A DNA stretch of 45,969 nucleotides from JBFGCA01 sp041567315 (GTDB lineage Bacteria; Acidobacteriota; Thermoanaerobaculia; Multivoradales; JAHEKO01). The notes under the pieces were generated by a model. It was not told where the DNA came from and ran no database searches. It worked only from the letters and a program-made list of their open reading frames with translations. The position numbers were made by a program, and so were the translations under genes. The stretch lies in the NCBI GenBank assembly GCA_041567315.1, contig JBFGCA010000025.1, positions 1-45,969 on the forward strand. Reading direction: 5' to 3'. This document shows, one piece after another, positions 1 through 9,007 of this stretch; positions within the stretch are counted from its first letter, which is position 1; the number at the start of each line of letters is the position of its first letter.

Positions 1-2
1 CG

Positions 3-1196
<1,194 letters not shown>

Positions 1197-1237
1197 CCGG
1201 AGGCTGTCGGGTGCCCGGGCCCGGGTAGGATCCATGG

Positions 1238-2530
1238 ATGCGCCTGGCGAGGCCGGTCAGCTTCCGGAGGGGAACCCTGGTTCTCGTCCTCGGCGTCGCC
1301 AGCGCCGTGGCCTGCGGGCCGCCGGAGCGCGGCTCCGACCGTCCGTCGGGCGCTGCGGTGCCGAGCGAGCCGCCGGGCGCCGAGGAGCTGGACCGTCTCT
1401 CGGCCCTGGGCTACGTCGACTTCAAGCCGCCGCGGGAGGCCGACGGCGGGCTCGCGGGCGTCACCCGGCACGACCCGGGAAAAGCCGCCCCCGGCCTCAA
1501 CCTGTTCTCGAACCGCGACGGCCGGGCGTTTCTCATGGACATGTCGGGCGATGTCGTCCATCGCTGGTCGCTGGGCCGGACGGTCGAGGACGCCGAGAAC
1601 CGGTTCTGTTTCCACGCCGAGCTGTTCCGGAACGGGGACCTCGGCCTGCTGTGCTCGAGCGACGCCCTCTACCGGCTGGATCGCGAGTCGAAGCTGGTCT
1701 GGGCGTTCCGGGGGCGGGTCCACCATGACTTCGTCGAGCTACCCGACGATCGGCTGCTGGTGCTGGGCCGGGAGAACCGGACCTACCGCCAGCAGCCCGG
1801 GATCGTCTTCGACAACCTGCTGCTGGTCGGGCCGGACGGCGGCGACGAGGGGGTCCACTGGTCGAGCTTCGACCACCTCGAAGAGCTCCGGCGGTTCCAC
1901 GGCCCGTCGTTCGTCGACGGGCTGATGCCGCTTCGCGAGGAGGCCGCCTTCTGGCGGCGGGTGGGCTACGACGGCGAGCGCTTCCAGTACCACCATCTCA
2001 ACAGCGTGGAGCTGCTGCCGCCGACGCCGCTGGGCGAGACCGATCCACGGTTCCGGGCCGGCAACCTGCTGGTCTCGGCGCGGCACGTCAACAACGTCTT
2101 CGTCCTCGACCGCGACACCGGCCGGCCGGTGTGGAGCTGGAGCGGGACCCCGGCGCTCGACTGGCAGCACCATGCGGTGATGCTGGCGAACGGCAACGTA
2201 CTGGTCTTCGACAACGGCACGCGGCGCGGCTCTTCGCGGGTCCTCGAGCTGGATCCGGTGAATCAGGAGCCCGTCTGGGCCTGGGAGGCCGAGCCGGCGG
2301 ACGCCTTCTACACCGCCCGGGCCGGCGACGCCCAGCGGCTGCCGAACGGCAACACGGTGATCTGCGAGTCCGAGAAGGGGCGCGTGTTCGAGGTGACCGG
2401 CGACGGCGAGATCGTCTGGGAGTTCTGGCACCCGGAGCGGTCCGCGGCCGGGCGCAAGACGATCTACCGCATGGAGCGCCTCGCCGCCGACGATCCGGCG
2501 GTCGTGGCGCTGCTGCGGCCGGGCGGTTGA
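1238..2530 (+). CDS. Arylsulfotransferase (ASST)-like beta-propeller lipoprotein
   Basis: 430-aa predicted exported protein. The N-terminus is Arg-rich, then hydrophobic, and ends AVAC, a weak but plausible lipobox, so membrane anchoring by a lipid is likely. The rest has the repeated W/D-rich blades of the ASST family: a stretch giving a recollected message (LNLFSNRDGRAFLMD), then DWQHHAVMLANGNVLVFDNG and QRLPNGNTVICESEKG, which match the conserved His- and NGN-containing blades. Some family members transfer sulfate between phenolic compounds, but many ASST-like proteins have no shown activity, so the substrate is unknown. The ATG at 1238 has an AGGA seven bases upstream. Another ATG at 1234 is out of frame and was ignored. 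Confidence 0.75.
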   Translation: MRLARPVSFRRGTLVLVLGVASAVACGPPERGSDRPSGAAVPSEPPGAEELDRLSALGYVDFKPPREADGGLAGVTRHDPGKAAPGLNLFSNRDGRAFLMDMSGDVVHRWSLGRTVEDAENRFCFHAELFRNGDLGLLCSSDALYRLDRESKLVWAFRGRVHHDFVELPDDRLLVLGRENRTYRQQPGIVFDNLLLVGPDGGDEGVHWSSFDHLEELRRFHGPSFVDGLMPLREEAAFWRRVGYDGERFQYHHLNSVELLPPTPLGETDPRFRAGNLLVSARHVNNVFVLDRDTGRPVWSWSGTPALDWQHHAVMLANGNVLVFDNGTRRGSSRVLELDPVNQEPVWAWEAEPADAFYTARAGDAQRLPNGNTVICESEKGRVFEVTGDGEIVWEFWHPERSAAGRKTIYRMERLAADDPAVVALLRPGG

Positions 2531-2598
2531 CGGGCGCCGGCGCCGGCCGGGTCGGACCGGGCGCCGTGCGGTCGAGAGCCCGGCGTTAGGATGCCGGC

Positions 2599-3360
2599 GT
2601 GCCGCGCCCCGAGCTCTCGGTCGTCATTCCCCTGCACAACGAGGTGGACAGCCTGACGCCGCTGGTCGAGGAGCTGACCGCCGCGCTGGAGGCGCTCGGG
2701 CGGCCGTGGGAAGTGCTGCTGGTGGACGACGGCAGCACCGACGGCGGGCCGCGGCTGCTGGCCGAGCTGGGGGCCGCCGATCCGCGCCTCCGCGTGCTGC
2801 GGCTGCCGCGCCGGCAGGGCCAGTCGGCGGCGCTGGCAACCGGCTTCGAGCGCTGCCGCGGCGAGGTGGTGGTGACCATGGACGCCGACCTGCAGAACGA
2901 CCCGGCGGACCTGCCGCGGCTGCTCGCGGCGCTCGAAGGCTGCGACGTGGTCTCGGGGATCCGCGCCGAGCGCCGCGACGGCTGGCTGCGCCGGGTCTCC
3001 TCGAAGATCGCCAACGGAGTGCGCCGCGCGGTGCTCCACGACGACGTCACCGACGTGGGCTGCACCCTCAAGGCCTACCGCGCACCCCTGCTGCGGCGCG
3101 TGCCGGCCTTCGACGGCATGCACCGCTTCCTGCCGGCGCTGCTCAAGATGGAGGGGGCCAGAATCCGCGAGCTCTCCGTCAACCACCGGCCCCGCCGCTT
3201 CGGCCGCGCCAAGTACGGCGTCCACAACCGCCTCTGGCGGGGGATCGTCGACCTGTTCGGCGTCCGCTGGCTGCAGGCCCGGCGGGTCGACCTCGGGAGC
3301 GTCGAGGAGCAGGGCGGCGCCGCGGCAGATGCCGACCAGGCCGGCCCTCGCGGCCCCTAG
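2599..3360 (+). CDS. Family 2 glycosyltransferase (DPM1/ArnC-like)
   Basis: 253-aa GT-A fold glycosyltransferase. It shows VVIPLHNE at the N-terminus, the nucleotide-binding DDGSTDG, the metal-binding DADLQNDP, and GCTLKAYR, typical of enzymes that transfer sugars to polyprenyl phosphate. The C-terminal pair of membrane helices seen in ArnC/GtrB proteins is missing, so it looks like the soluble DPM1-type form; the last 30 residues are low-complexity. The start is a GTG at 2599, preceded by AGGA eight bases upstream. It ends 14 bp from the convergent DUF1360-like gene and is the last plus-strand gene before the eCIS operon. The donor and acceptor cannot be told from sequence. Confidence 0.85.
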   Translation: MPRPELSVVIPLHNEVDSLTPLVEELTAALEALGRPWEVLLVDDGSTDGGPRLLAELGAADPRLRVLRLPRRQGQSAALATGFERCRGEVVVTMDADLQNDPADLPRLLAALEGCDVVSGIRAERRDGWLRRVSSKIANGVRRAVLHDDVTDVGCTLKAYRAPLLRRVPAFDGMHRFLPALLKMEGARIRELSVNHRPRRFGRAKYGVHNRLWRGIVDLFGVRWLQARRVDLGSVEEQGGAAADADQAGPRGP

Positions 3361-3374
3361 CAGCCCGCCGACGC

Positions 3375-3686
3375 CTACTTCCCGGTCCGAGCCATCAGGT
3401 AGCTCAGAGCGGCCCACTGGAACGCCGCCAGCCACGCGACAACGACAGCGGTCAGGGCGTAGTCCAACAACCACCAGACCGTGAATAACCGCGGGCGCAG
3501 GAGCGCCACCAGCGCCAGCGCGAACCACGAGCCGAGACAATAGCCGCAAGCCAGCAGCTTGCCGAGCCACCGGTTGCGGTCCGCTCCCCAGCTCCGCAGC
3601 GGGCCGAAGAGCGTCGTCTCGGCCACCGTGAACGCCAGGTACGCCGCCACCGCCGACAGCAGGACGGCCTCGGCCCAGGCGCTCAC
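3375..3686 (-). CDS. Small DUF1360-like integral membrane protein
   Basis: 103-aa protein with about three hydrophobic segments (near residues 5-22, 42-63 and 72-96). It contains LFGPLR, then LACGYCLGSW, which resembles the Cys-x-x-Cys/Gly-x-Trp core of the DUF1360 family of small bacterial membrane proteins with no known function. The start is a GTG whose last bases overlap the TGA of the preceding 25-codon ORF (GTGA), which suggests translational coupling. It is the last gene of the minus-strand run that carries the eCIS. Whether it belongs functionally to the injection system, for example as an immunity or membrane partner, is only suggested by position. Confidence 0.6.
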   Translation of the reverse strand: MSAWAEAVLLSAVAAYLAFTVAETTLFGPLRSWGADRNRWLGKLLACGYCLGSWFALALVALLRPRLFTVWWLLDYALTAVVVAWLAAFQWAALSYLMARTGK

Positions 3687-3760
3687 GAGCTTCTACAGCA
3701 GCCGCTGCTGCATCTCGCGACCGGTCGCAACATGAAGCGTTTCATCCAGTGCGCGATCAT
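3683..3760 (-). CDS. 25-residue ORF with perfect Shine-Dalgarno
   Basis: A very short ORF reading MIAHWMKRFMLRPVARCSSG then CCRSS. It is preceded by AAGGAGGTGA (3774-3765), an exact match to the anti-Shine-Dalgarno sequence, four bases from its ATG. Its TGA overlaps the GTG start of the DUF1360-like gene. The peptide is basic with a Cys-rich end (three Cys). No other gene in the run has such a strong ribosome site. It could be a real small protein, or a leader that couples translation into the membrane protein gene. I do not recognise a family. Confidence 0.5.
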   Translation of the reverse strand: MIAHWMKRFMLRPVARCSSGCCRSS

Positions 3761-3775
3761 GGCGTCACCTCCTTG

Positions 3776-3988
3776 TCAGTCGATTAGCTCATGCCGTGTG
3801 CGTTCGGGATCGATGCGCCGCCCGCCCGGATCGAGGTGCATCTCCCGGAAGCGGGACTCCATGAGGCCCCGGGTCTCGTCGTCCAGCGGCAGGCCCGGGC
3901 TCGAGGCAGGGATCACCTCCTTCGCGGTGACGGTCGGTGTCGAGCCGCCGTCCGGCTCCTCTTGGTGTCTTCTCAGCGCCTGCTGCAC
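3776..3988 (-). pseudogene. Truncated duplicate of DUF4157 cargo gene (N-terminal fragment)
   Basis: A 70-codon remnant whose middle (GGSTPTVTAKEVIPASSPG and LPLDDETRGLMESRF) is nearly identical to residues 102-135 of the intact DUF4157 protein at 4035-5801. At DNA level 3851-3960 matches 5400-5509 with only about 8-9 differences by eye in 110 bases, at a constant offset of 1549. Similarity stops just before the HEXXH region, and the remaining 25 codons are unrelated. Upstream, a TAG at 3995-3997 closes the frame. The best reading is a recent partial tandem duplication or recombination scar in a cargo gene. It is probably not functional, although the short ORF remains open. Confidence 0.65.
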
Positions 3989-4034
3989 AGGACCCTATCC
4001 AGCAACGGCCGGGGCGGTGTCTCGTCTTTGACCC

Positions 4035-5801
4035 TTAGGGTCCTTCCGCCTGCAGATTTTGCTGCACAAAATCGCGGAACTTCCGAGCGAACCATCGCCA
4101 GTCACTGGCCCGGCGGGTCCACTCCTGCCATATCGGGTTGAACGTCGGCATCCCCGGGCTCGGGCCATTGACCGCCATCCACGTGAGAATGCTCGGATTG
4201 TTCTTCGTAAACCAGTCTGCGAAGTCATGGATCCGGTCATCGATCGTAGAGGTCGCACTGCTGGAGAGCGTTACACCATCAGGTTGAAGGGTGAGGCCCT
4301 CCACTGCACAGAAGATGTGGAAGCGCCGAAACCTCGCCTGGCGGGGCGCTGTCGGAAGGAAAAAGCGCTCCAGATTCTGGGACAGCGGTTGCGCGGGATT
4401 GAAGGCAAAACCCGAGGCTCCCGTCGTCGAGGTCATCGCCACGCCGTCGACGTCGGCCAGCAGATCGAACTCCGGAGCATACTCATCCATGTAGTGCTGT
4501 TTGGTGGACCCACCCCGTGGGTGTGGGTGAACCGTCATCCACTCGGCCGCGGCTTGGCCCACGTCACCGACCCAGCTCGCGGCGCCGCGTTGCGAGACCC
4601 TCGCCGGGAGGGGCCGAACCAGCAGCCCGGCCACTCGCCCGCCGGCGCCGCCGCTCCCAGGCGCGCGGGTCTCCGCATGAGCCACAAGGGCGGAGATCAC
4701 GTGCAGCGCATCGGCGGTCCCACCCCCGGGAAGCGAAACGACGAGCTTCCTCGAGAGCGTTGCCACGTCGCCGCCCGTCACCCCGCGGCCAGCACTCACT
4801 TGAGGGGTCCCTGCGGTGGAGGGCAGGAGCCACTCCCACGCGGCAGAATGGTATTTCGTCCGGAAGATCAGCCGAGCGATCTCCATCGCACTGCGCCCGG
4901 GATTGGCCGTCTCGATTCGTCGCACCAGGTCGATGAAATCGCCCATCGTCGTGACCGTAGGCGCGGTCGCCGCGTGTGCCGCGCCTCCCGCCGGCTGCCG
5001 CCACACGACCGTGGAGGAGCGCCATCCCGATTGCCGCACCGTCGGGTCCTGCTCGTGGGCCGACAGCCGCCGTCCTTCACGGCCAGAAACCGCCGTGCTG
5101 GTGACCAGCTCCGCGAACTGTTCCGCCTCCCGCTCCAGAGGATCATCGGCACGCCCCACGACCACGGTGCCCGAGCCCTTGGCCGCCGGAGCGAGCGACC
5201 CCGCCGTTCCGGCCTGCTGCACCGTGTGGGTCAGCTCGTGGGACAGCAGCCGCCGTCCCTCGCGGGTCTGGGGCGCATACCGGCCGCGGGCGAAGTAGAT
5301 GTCGCGCCCGGTGGCGTAGGCCTCGGCCGACAGCGCCTCGGCCGACTCCGCGGCCGCCGCGTCGGTGTGGACGCGGACGTCGCCGAAGTCGCGCTGGAAG
5401 CGGGATTCCATGAATCCCCGGGTCTCATCGTCCAGCGGCAGGCCCGGGCTCGAGGCAGGGATCACCTCCTCCGCGGCGACGGTCGGTGTCGAGCCGCCGT
5501 CTCGCTCCTCCCCACCCTCGTGGAGCAACCGCTGCACTCTGCGGTTGCCGTAGTGGCGCTGCGCCCGCCGGGCGGTCATGGCACGAAGGCCGGCGGCAGA
5601 GGGGCGGCTCAAGACCGGGCTGCGCAGGATCCGCGCCGCGCCGCCGCGGGAGGCGTCACCCGGCGCGGCCGCGAGGAACCCGTCCAGCACTAGCTCCGGC
5701 GCCGTCTCCTCAGGACCGCGCTTCGTGTCGGATCTCTCCGCCTCGCGCCGCCGTGGCTCGAGGTCCTGGCCAGCGGCCTTGGTCTTCAGGGCCCTCTGCA
5801 T
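4035..5801 (-). CDS. DUF4157 (eCIS core HEXXH domain) cargo protein
   Basis: 588-aa protein. Residues 1-100 are Arg-rich and disordered and include the NRRVQRLL element typical of these proteins. Residues about 123-230 form the DUF4157 domain with LDDETRGFMESRF, VRVHTD, GRDIYF and the metalloprotease-like LLSHELTHTVQQ (HEXXH at 188-192), followed by DPLEREAE. DUF4157 proteins are strongly linked to extracellular contractile injection systems, either as payloads or as loading/processing modules. The roughly 300-residue C-terminal part (from about 285) has several Trp residues and no family I recognise; it would be the effector portion. The gene starts 5 bp after the stop of the frameshifted gene upstream. 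Part of it is duplicated at 3776-3988. Confidence 0.85.
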   Translation of the reverse strand: MQRALKTKAAGQDLEPRRREAERSDTKRGPEETAPELVLDGFLAAAPGDASRGGAARILRSPVLSRPSAAGLRAMTARRAQRHYGNRRVQRLLHEGGEERDGGSTPTVAAEEVIPASSPGLPLDDETRGFMESRFQRDFGDVRVHTDAAAAESAEALSAEAYATGRDIYFARGRYAPQTREGRRLLSHELTHTVQQAGTAGSLAPAAKGSGTVVVGRADDPLEREAEQFAELVTSTAVSGREGRRLSAHEQDPTVRQSGWRSSTVVWRQPAGGAAHAATAPTVTTMGDFIDLVRRIETANPGRSAMEIARLIFRTKYHSAAWEWLLPSTAGTPQVSAGRGVTGGDVATLSRKLVVSLPGGGTADALHVISALVAHAETRAPGSGGAGGRVAGLLVRPLPARVSQRGAASWVGDVGQAAAEWMTVHPHPRGGSTKQHYMDEYAPEFDLLADVDGVAMTSTTGASGFAFNPAQPLSQNLERFFLPTAPRQARFRRFHIFCAVEGLTLQPDGVTLSSSATSTIDDRIHDFADWFTKNNPSILTWMAVNGPSPGMPTFNPIWQEWTRRASDWRWFARKFRDFVQQNLQAEGP

Positions 5802-5806
5802 AGGCG

Positions 5807-6480
5807 CTACTTCACGACCTGGAAGTACCTCGTGCCGAAGCCCACCAAGTCGTGGATCAGGCCGCCGCCCATTCGGACCCCTCCATGTGTTACCGGCGTA
5901 CCGATCATCCTGGCGAGCGCCCTGCTACCCAGACGGAAGACAATGTCACCGACCTGAAAGCCGTGGCTGGTGGCGAGGCTCTCGTCCTCCGCGGTACCCA
6001 CTATTTTTCCGAGGCGCATCTTCTCGCGCTCCTGGGCCGTGTACTTCCCCGACTTGCTCGACCGCTGGGACGTCCTCGGTCCCAGGCCTGCGACCGCAGA
6101 TTCGCCCCCGGCTGGCCTTTCCCGGTCGACCACGCCTTCGACCACCCGCTCGGCTTCCTGCTCGAGAAGTCCGTCCGGGTCGCTGACACTGATCCAGCTG
6201 CGGCTGCCAGCCGCCGTTTCGCCACCTGTTCCAGCGACAGCTCCCGGGTCTGCAGCGACCGGGTCAGATGACTCAGAACCGGCTTGTTGATGCTCGACGC
6301 AAGCGCCCCACCGAGGCCGTGCTCTGGACTGCCCGCTGGAGCGTTCCGAAAAGCCTCGCCTGATTTCGCCTCCGACTGCCTCGGCTCGGACCTACTGGCA
6401 GCTCGCGACCCTTCTCGGATAGAGGCCATCTCACACCAGACCCCACAACTCTGCGCTCCTGGAGAGCGGCCGTCCTCCAT
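5807..6480 (-). pseudogene. Frameshifted eCIS cargo-like gene with NlpC/LRAT-like end
   Basis: Two overlapping reading frames look like halves of one gene. The first starts at an ATG at 6480 with AAGGTGAGA just upstream and reads sensibly through LSHLTRSLQTRELSLEQVA, then turns into Ser/Arg-rich nonsense. The second frame takes over near 6185-6210 with WISVSDPDGLLEQEAERVVE, which resembles the DP-EQEA-RVA segment found in DUF4157-type cargo. It then ends in GDIVFRLGSRALARMIGTPV, THGGVRMGGGLIHDL and a stop at 5807. That ending looks like the His-bearing first half of an NlpC/LRAT-like fold, with no catalytic Cys after it. A single indel would join the halves into a protein of about 224 aa. If no frameshift exists, the second half alone (5807-6145, GTG start) is the minimal ORF. 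Confidence 0.5.
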
Positions 6481-6502
6481 CGGCTCTCACCTTCGCAGCC
6501 AC

Positions 6503-7213
6503 CTAGGGGCTCAGCTCCTCGTCGGGCACCACCTCGATGGTCATCGTCACCGCCCGATCGCGGTCGACCTTGAGCAGGTATCCGCTGTAGCGCTTGCCCG
6601 GGAGCGGCTCCGGTTCGCCGTCGGTCTCGACTCGCGCGGCCACGTAGTTCTCAAACTGCGGATCGACGATGTTGGGTCGCGAGCGGTCGAGGTAGTCGGC
6701 GCCGATGCGGTAGGTGCCGCGCTGGAGTCGCAGGCTGAACTCCGCGCCGTCGACGCGGGTGCGGAAGAAGTAGGACTCGAGGACGTTCTCGTCCCGCTGG
6801 TTGAAGAACCCGGCCAGGGGCTCGGGAACTCCCTCGATCCGTACCGGGTCCACGAACAGCATCAGGTACGGGGGCCAGCCGGAGGTGGTCTCGACCCTGC
6901 CGCGGACGGCGTGGAACTCGGCCGCGGTCGAGTCGAAGTGGAACTCCTGGGGGCCAGGCCGCCCCGCCCGCAGATCGACGACAGCGTGCTTCACGGCGAC
7001 GACCGGCCCCTGGAGCTTGGCCAGCAGGACCACACGGCCGCCGGAGTGCTCGCGCGGTACCGCGAGCTCGAACCGCCCGCGCTCGTCCGTGGCCGCGCTC
7101 GCCAACAGGGCCGTCGTGTCCTCCGAGATCAGCAGCACCCGCTGATCGGCCAGCGCACCCCCGTCGAGCTGCAGCAGACCGGCCAAGACCAGCGTTTCCC
7201 CGATTGGGCTCAT
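6503..7213 (-). CDS. Ig-like/carboxypeptidase-regulatory-like protein of eCIS cargo end
   Basis: 236-aa protein with no signal peptide. Residues about 8-80 (LVLAGLLQLDGGALADQRV, then ATDERGRFELAVP) have the pattern of a beta-sandwich carboxypeptidase regulatory-like domain. The rest is probably also beta-rich, with no motif I know. The ATG at 7213 is preferred over the adjacent GTG at 7216 because GGAGG lies seven bases upstream of the ATG. It lies 18 bp after the DUF4157-annexin gene, so it is co-transcribed with the cargo genes. It could be a chaperone, adaptor or immunity-type partner; nothing in the sequence decides this. A similar domain occurs at the other end of the operon (30409-31080). 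Confidence 0.6.
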   Translation of the reverse strand: MSPIGETLVLAGLLQLDGGALADQRVLLISEDTTALLASAATDERGRFELAVPREHSGGRVVLLAKLQGPVVAVKHAVVDLRAGRPGPQEFHFDSTAAEFHAVRGRVETTSGWPPYLMLFVDPVRIEGVPEPLAGFFNQRDENVLESYFFRTRVDGAEFSLRLQRGTYRIGADYLDRSRPNIVDPQFENYVAARVETDGEPEPLPGKRYSGYLLKVDRDRAVTMTIEVVPDEELSP

Positions 7214-7231
7214 CACCCTTCCTCCCGCATC

Positions 7232-9001
7232 TCACTGAATGTAGTCGAACTTCGGAAACTCCTTGATCAGCTGCTTTCTCATCCCGGCAGGCAGCGCCTT
7301 GACCTCGCCGCCGCCTGTGGAGCTCGTGGTCCGAGTCACGCTGGTCTTGGAGGTGTACACCCACTCGACGACCACTCCGACCCGGTAGATGGTCTTGTAG
7401 TCCCGAACCAGGAAGGTCTCGAAGTACAGGCGGTCCACAACCTTGGTCGCACCAGCATCGAACGCCTTGTGGATGTAGCTCGTGATGGCACCCGGGCGGT
7501 CATAAATCGTGGTTGCCGCCGCCCCGCGAACATGAGTGAATCCGGCCTCATAGAAGGGACTGGTGGAAGACGCCGAGTCGACCTTGTACTTGGGTGCCGA
7601 AGGATCTGTAGTGAGCTCGGCAGAACCGGTGGCGTAGGTATACGATCCGGCGATACGCTTGACGCTCTTGTCGGCCTGCGTCGCCAGAGCCTCCTCCCAG
7701 AAGAACTGCAGCCATCGGCTTTCCGGTGCGAGTCCGCCCTTGTATCCGACCGAAAACCCGCCCGTGTAGGAATCATAGCTGACTCCCGTTCGAACCGAGA
7801 CCTCCCCGCCGGGGACCTTGCCCGTGTGCTGCTCGGTTCCCGCTGCCACGACCGTGGTCGGCGCGCTCGGGGTGGCCGGCGGCGGCGCATTGAGCAGATA
7901 GAGGGCGTAGGCCAGCTCGTCGCTGCTCATCTCCTGTTTGATGTCGTCCTCGAGGCTCTTGCCGTAGAGGCCGCCCGAGTGCTTGGTCTTGTAGGTGCTC
8001 TTGAGCGTGGTGAGCTTGGCGGCGTCGCGCTTGAACGGCATCAGCGCGGCGTAGATCTCCTCTTCGTTGGTACCCGGTCCCTTCATGGCGGCGTGGAGCT
8101 GGGCGGCCACCGACTCGTACTCGGCCGCGGTCGAGGGTGGCCCCGCGGCGACCCTCTCCTCCGGCTTCTTGGACGCGATCCCGAGAAGCTCGAGGGCGAA
8201 GCGTAGCTCGCTGCCGCTCATCTCGCTGCGGATGTCGGCCTCGAGGTCGGCGGCGTATTTCTTCTTGTAGACGTCCTTGAGTTTGGTGATCGCGGCGGCG
8301 TCTTTTTCCAGCTTCTGGAGGGCGACGAAGATCGCCTCTTCGTCCGTCCCAAACCTGTACATGGCGTCGTGTAGCTGCTCTGCCAGGCCGTCGTAGTCCT
8401 TTGCCGTCAGTGTGACCCGCTGGATGCCCGTTGCCGACCGGAGGTGCCCCGGGTCGACGGGTGCCACGTCGGCGCCAGCCTCCGTCACCTTCCGCGCTGC
8501 GGCTTCGGCCTCCATCTCGCTGGGGTCGTGCGCTGGCACGACGCGGGCCCCGGTGCCAGCCGGGGTCCCCGCACCGGTCTGCTGCAGCACGTGGGCGAGC
8601 TCGTGGGCCAGCAGGCGGCGGCCCTCGGTTGTCCCGGGCGCGTACTCGCTGTGGCCGAAGTAGATGTCACGGCCGCTGGTGTAGGCGCGGGCATCCAGCG
8701 AGGCGGCCGACGTCGCGCTCTCCACGTCGGCGTGCACCCGGACCTCGCTCAGGTCGTGGCCGAAGCGCGACTCCATGTAGTCCCGCGTGCCCCCGTCCAG
8801 CGGGCGCCCGGGCCCGGCCGGAGGTTGGGCCGCGGCGCGCCGGGCCCGTCCGGTCGCCAGCCGCTGCAGGACCCGGTTGCCGACCAGTCGCTGGAGGCGG
8901 AGGATGGGCGACGGGCGAGGGCTGGGGCGCGCATCCTGGCGGGCCGGCTCGGTTCCCCGGTCTACGCTTTCCGCGTCTTTGGATCGGAAAAGCCACTTCA
9001 T
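7232..9001 (-). CDS. DUF4157 cargo protein with two annexin-like repeats
   Basis: 589-aa protein. Residues 33-48 hold LQRLVGNRVLQRL; 68-170 form the DUF4157 domain with LDGGTRDYMESRF, VRVHAD, GRDIYF and LLAHELAHVLQQ (HEXXH 133-137), then DPSEMEAEA. Residues about 203-273 and 295-371 are two repeats that look like annexin repeats: AEQLHDAMYRFGTDEEAIF and AAQLHAAMKGPGTNEEEIY, each followed by K/Y-rich helices, then DIRSEMSGSEL or DIKQEMSSDEL and a final LL. The MKGPGTNEE loop with a downstream acidic residue matches the annexin type II calcium site. Residues about 380-589 form a beta-rich, Tyr/Thr/Ser-rich tail of unknown type. This suggests a payload able to touch membranes. It starts 6 bp downstream of the AAA+ gene. 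Confidence 0.8.
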   Translation of the reverse strand: MKWLFRSKDAESVDRGTEPARQDARPSPRPSPILRLQRLVGNRVLQRLATGRARRAAAQPPAGPGRPLDGGTRDYMESRFGHDLSEVRVHADVESATSAASLDARAYTSGRDIYFGHSEYAPGTTEGRRLLAHELAHVLQQTGAGTPAGTGARVVPAHDPSEMEAEAAARKVTEAGADVAPVDPGHLRSATGIQRVTLTAKDYDGLAEQLHDAMYRFGTDEEAIFVALQKLEKDAAAITKLKDVYKKKYAADLEADIRSEMSGSELRFALELLGIASKKPEERVAAGPPSTAAEYESVAAQLHAAMKGPGTNEEEIYAALMPFKRDAAKLTTLKSTYKTKHSGGLYGKSLEDDIKQEMSSDELAYALYLLNAPPPATPSAPTTVVAAGTEQHTGKVPGGEVSVRTGVSYDSYTGGFSVGYKGGLAPESRWLQFFWEEALATQADKSVKRIAGSYTYATGSAELTTDPSAPKYKVDSASSTSPFYEAGFTHVRGAAATTIYDRPGAITSYIHKAFDAGATKVVDRLYFETFLVRDYKTIYRVGVVVEWVYTSKTSVTRTTSSTGGGEVKALPAGMRKQLIKEFPKFDYIQ

Positions 9002-9007
9002 GGTCTT

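Noticed and set aside
3776..3800. RHELID at the end of the truncated ORF as a HEXXH remnant
   Set aside because: Only His-Glu-Leu is shared, the second His is absent and the surrounding sequence does not align with DUF4157.
4059..5693. Long plus-strand ORFs opposite the cargo and structural genes
   Set aside because: Their proteins are Arg/Pro/Gly-rich and lack motifs; they are antisense shadows of GC-rich coding DNA.
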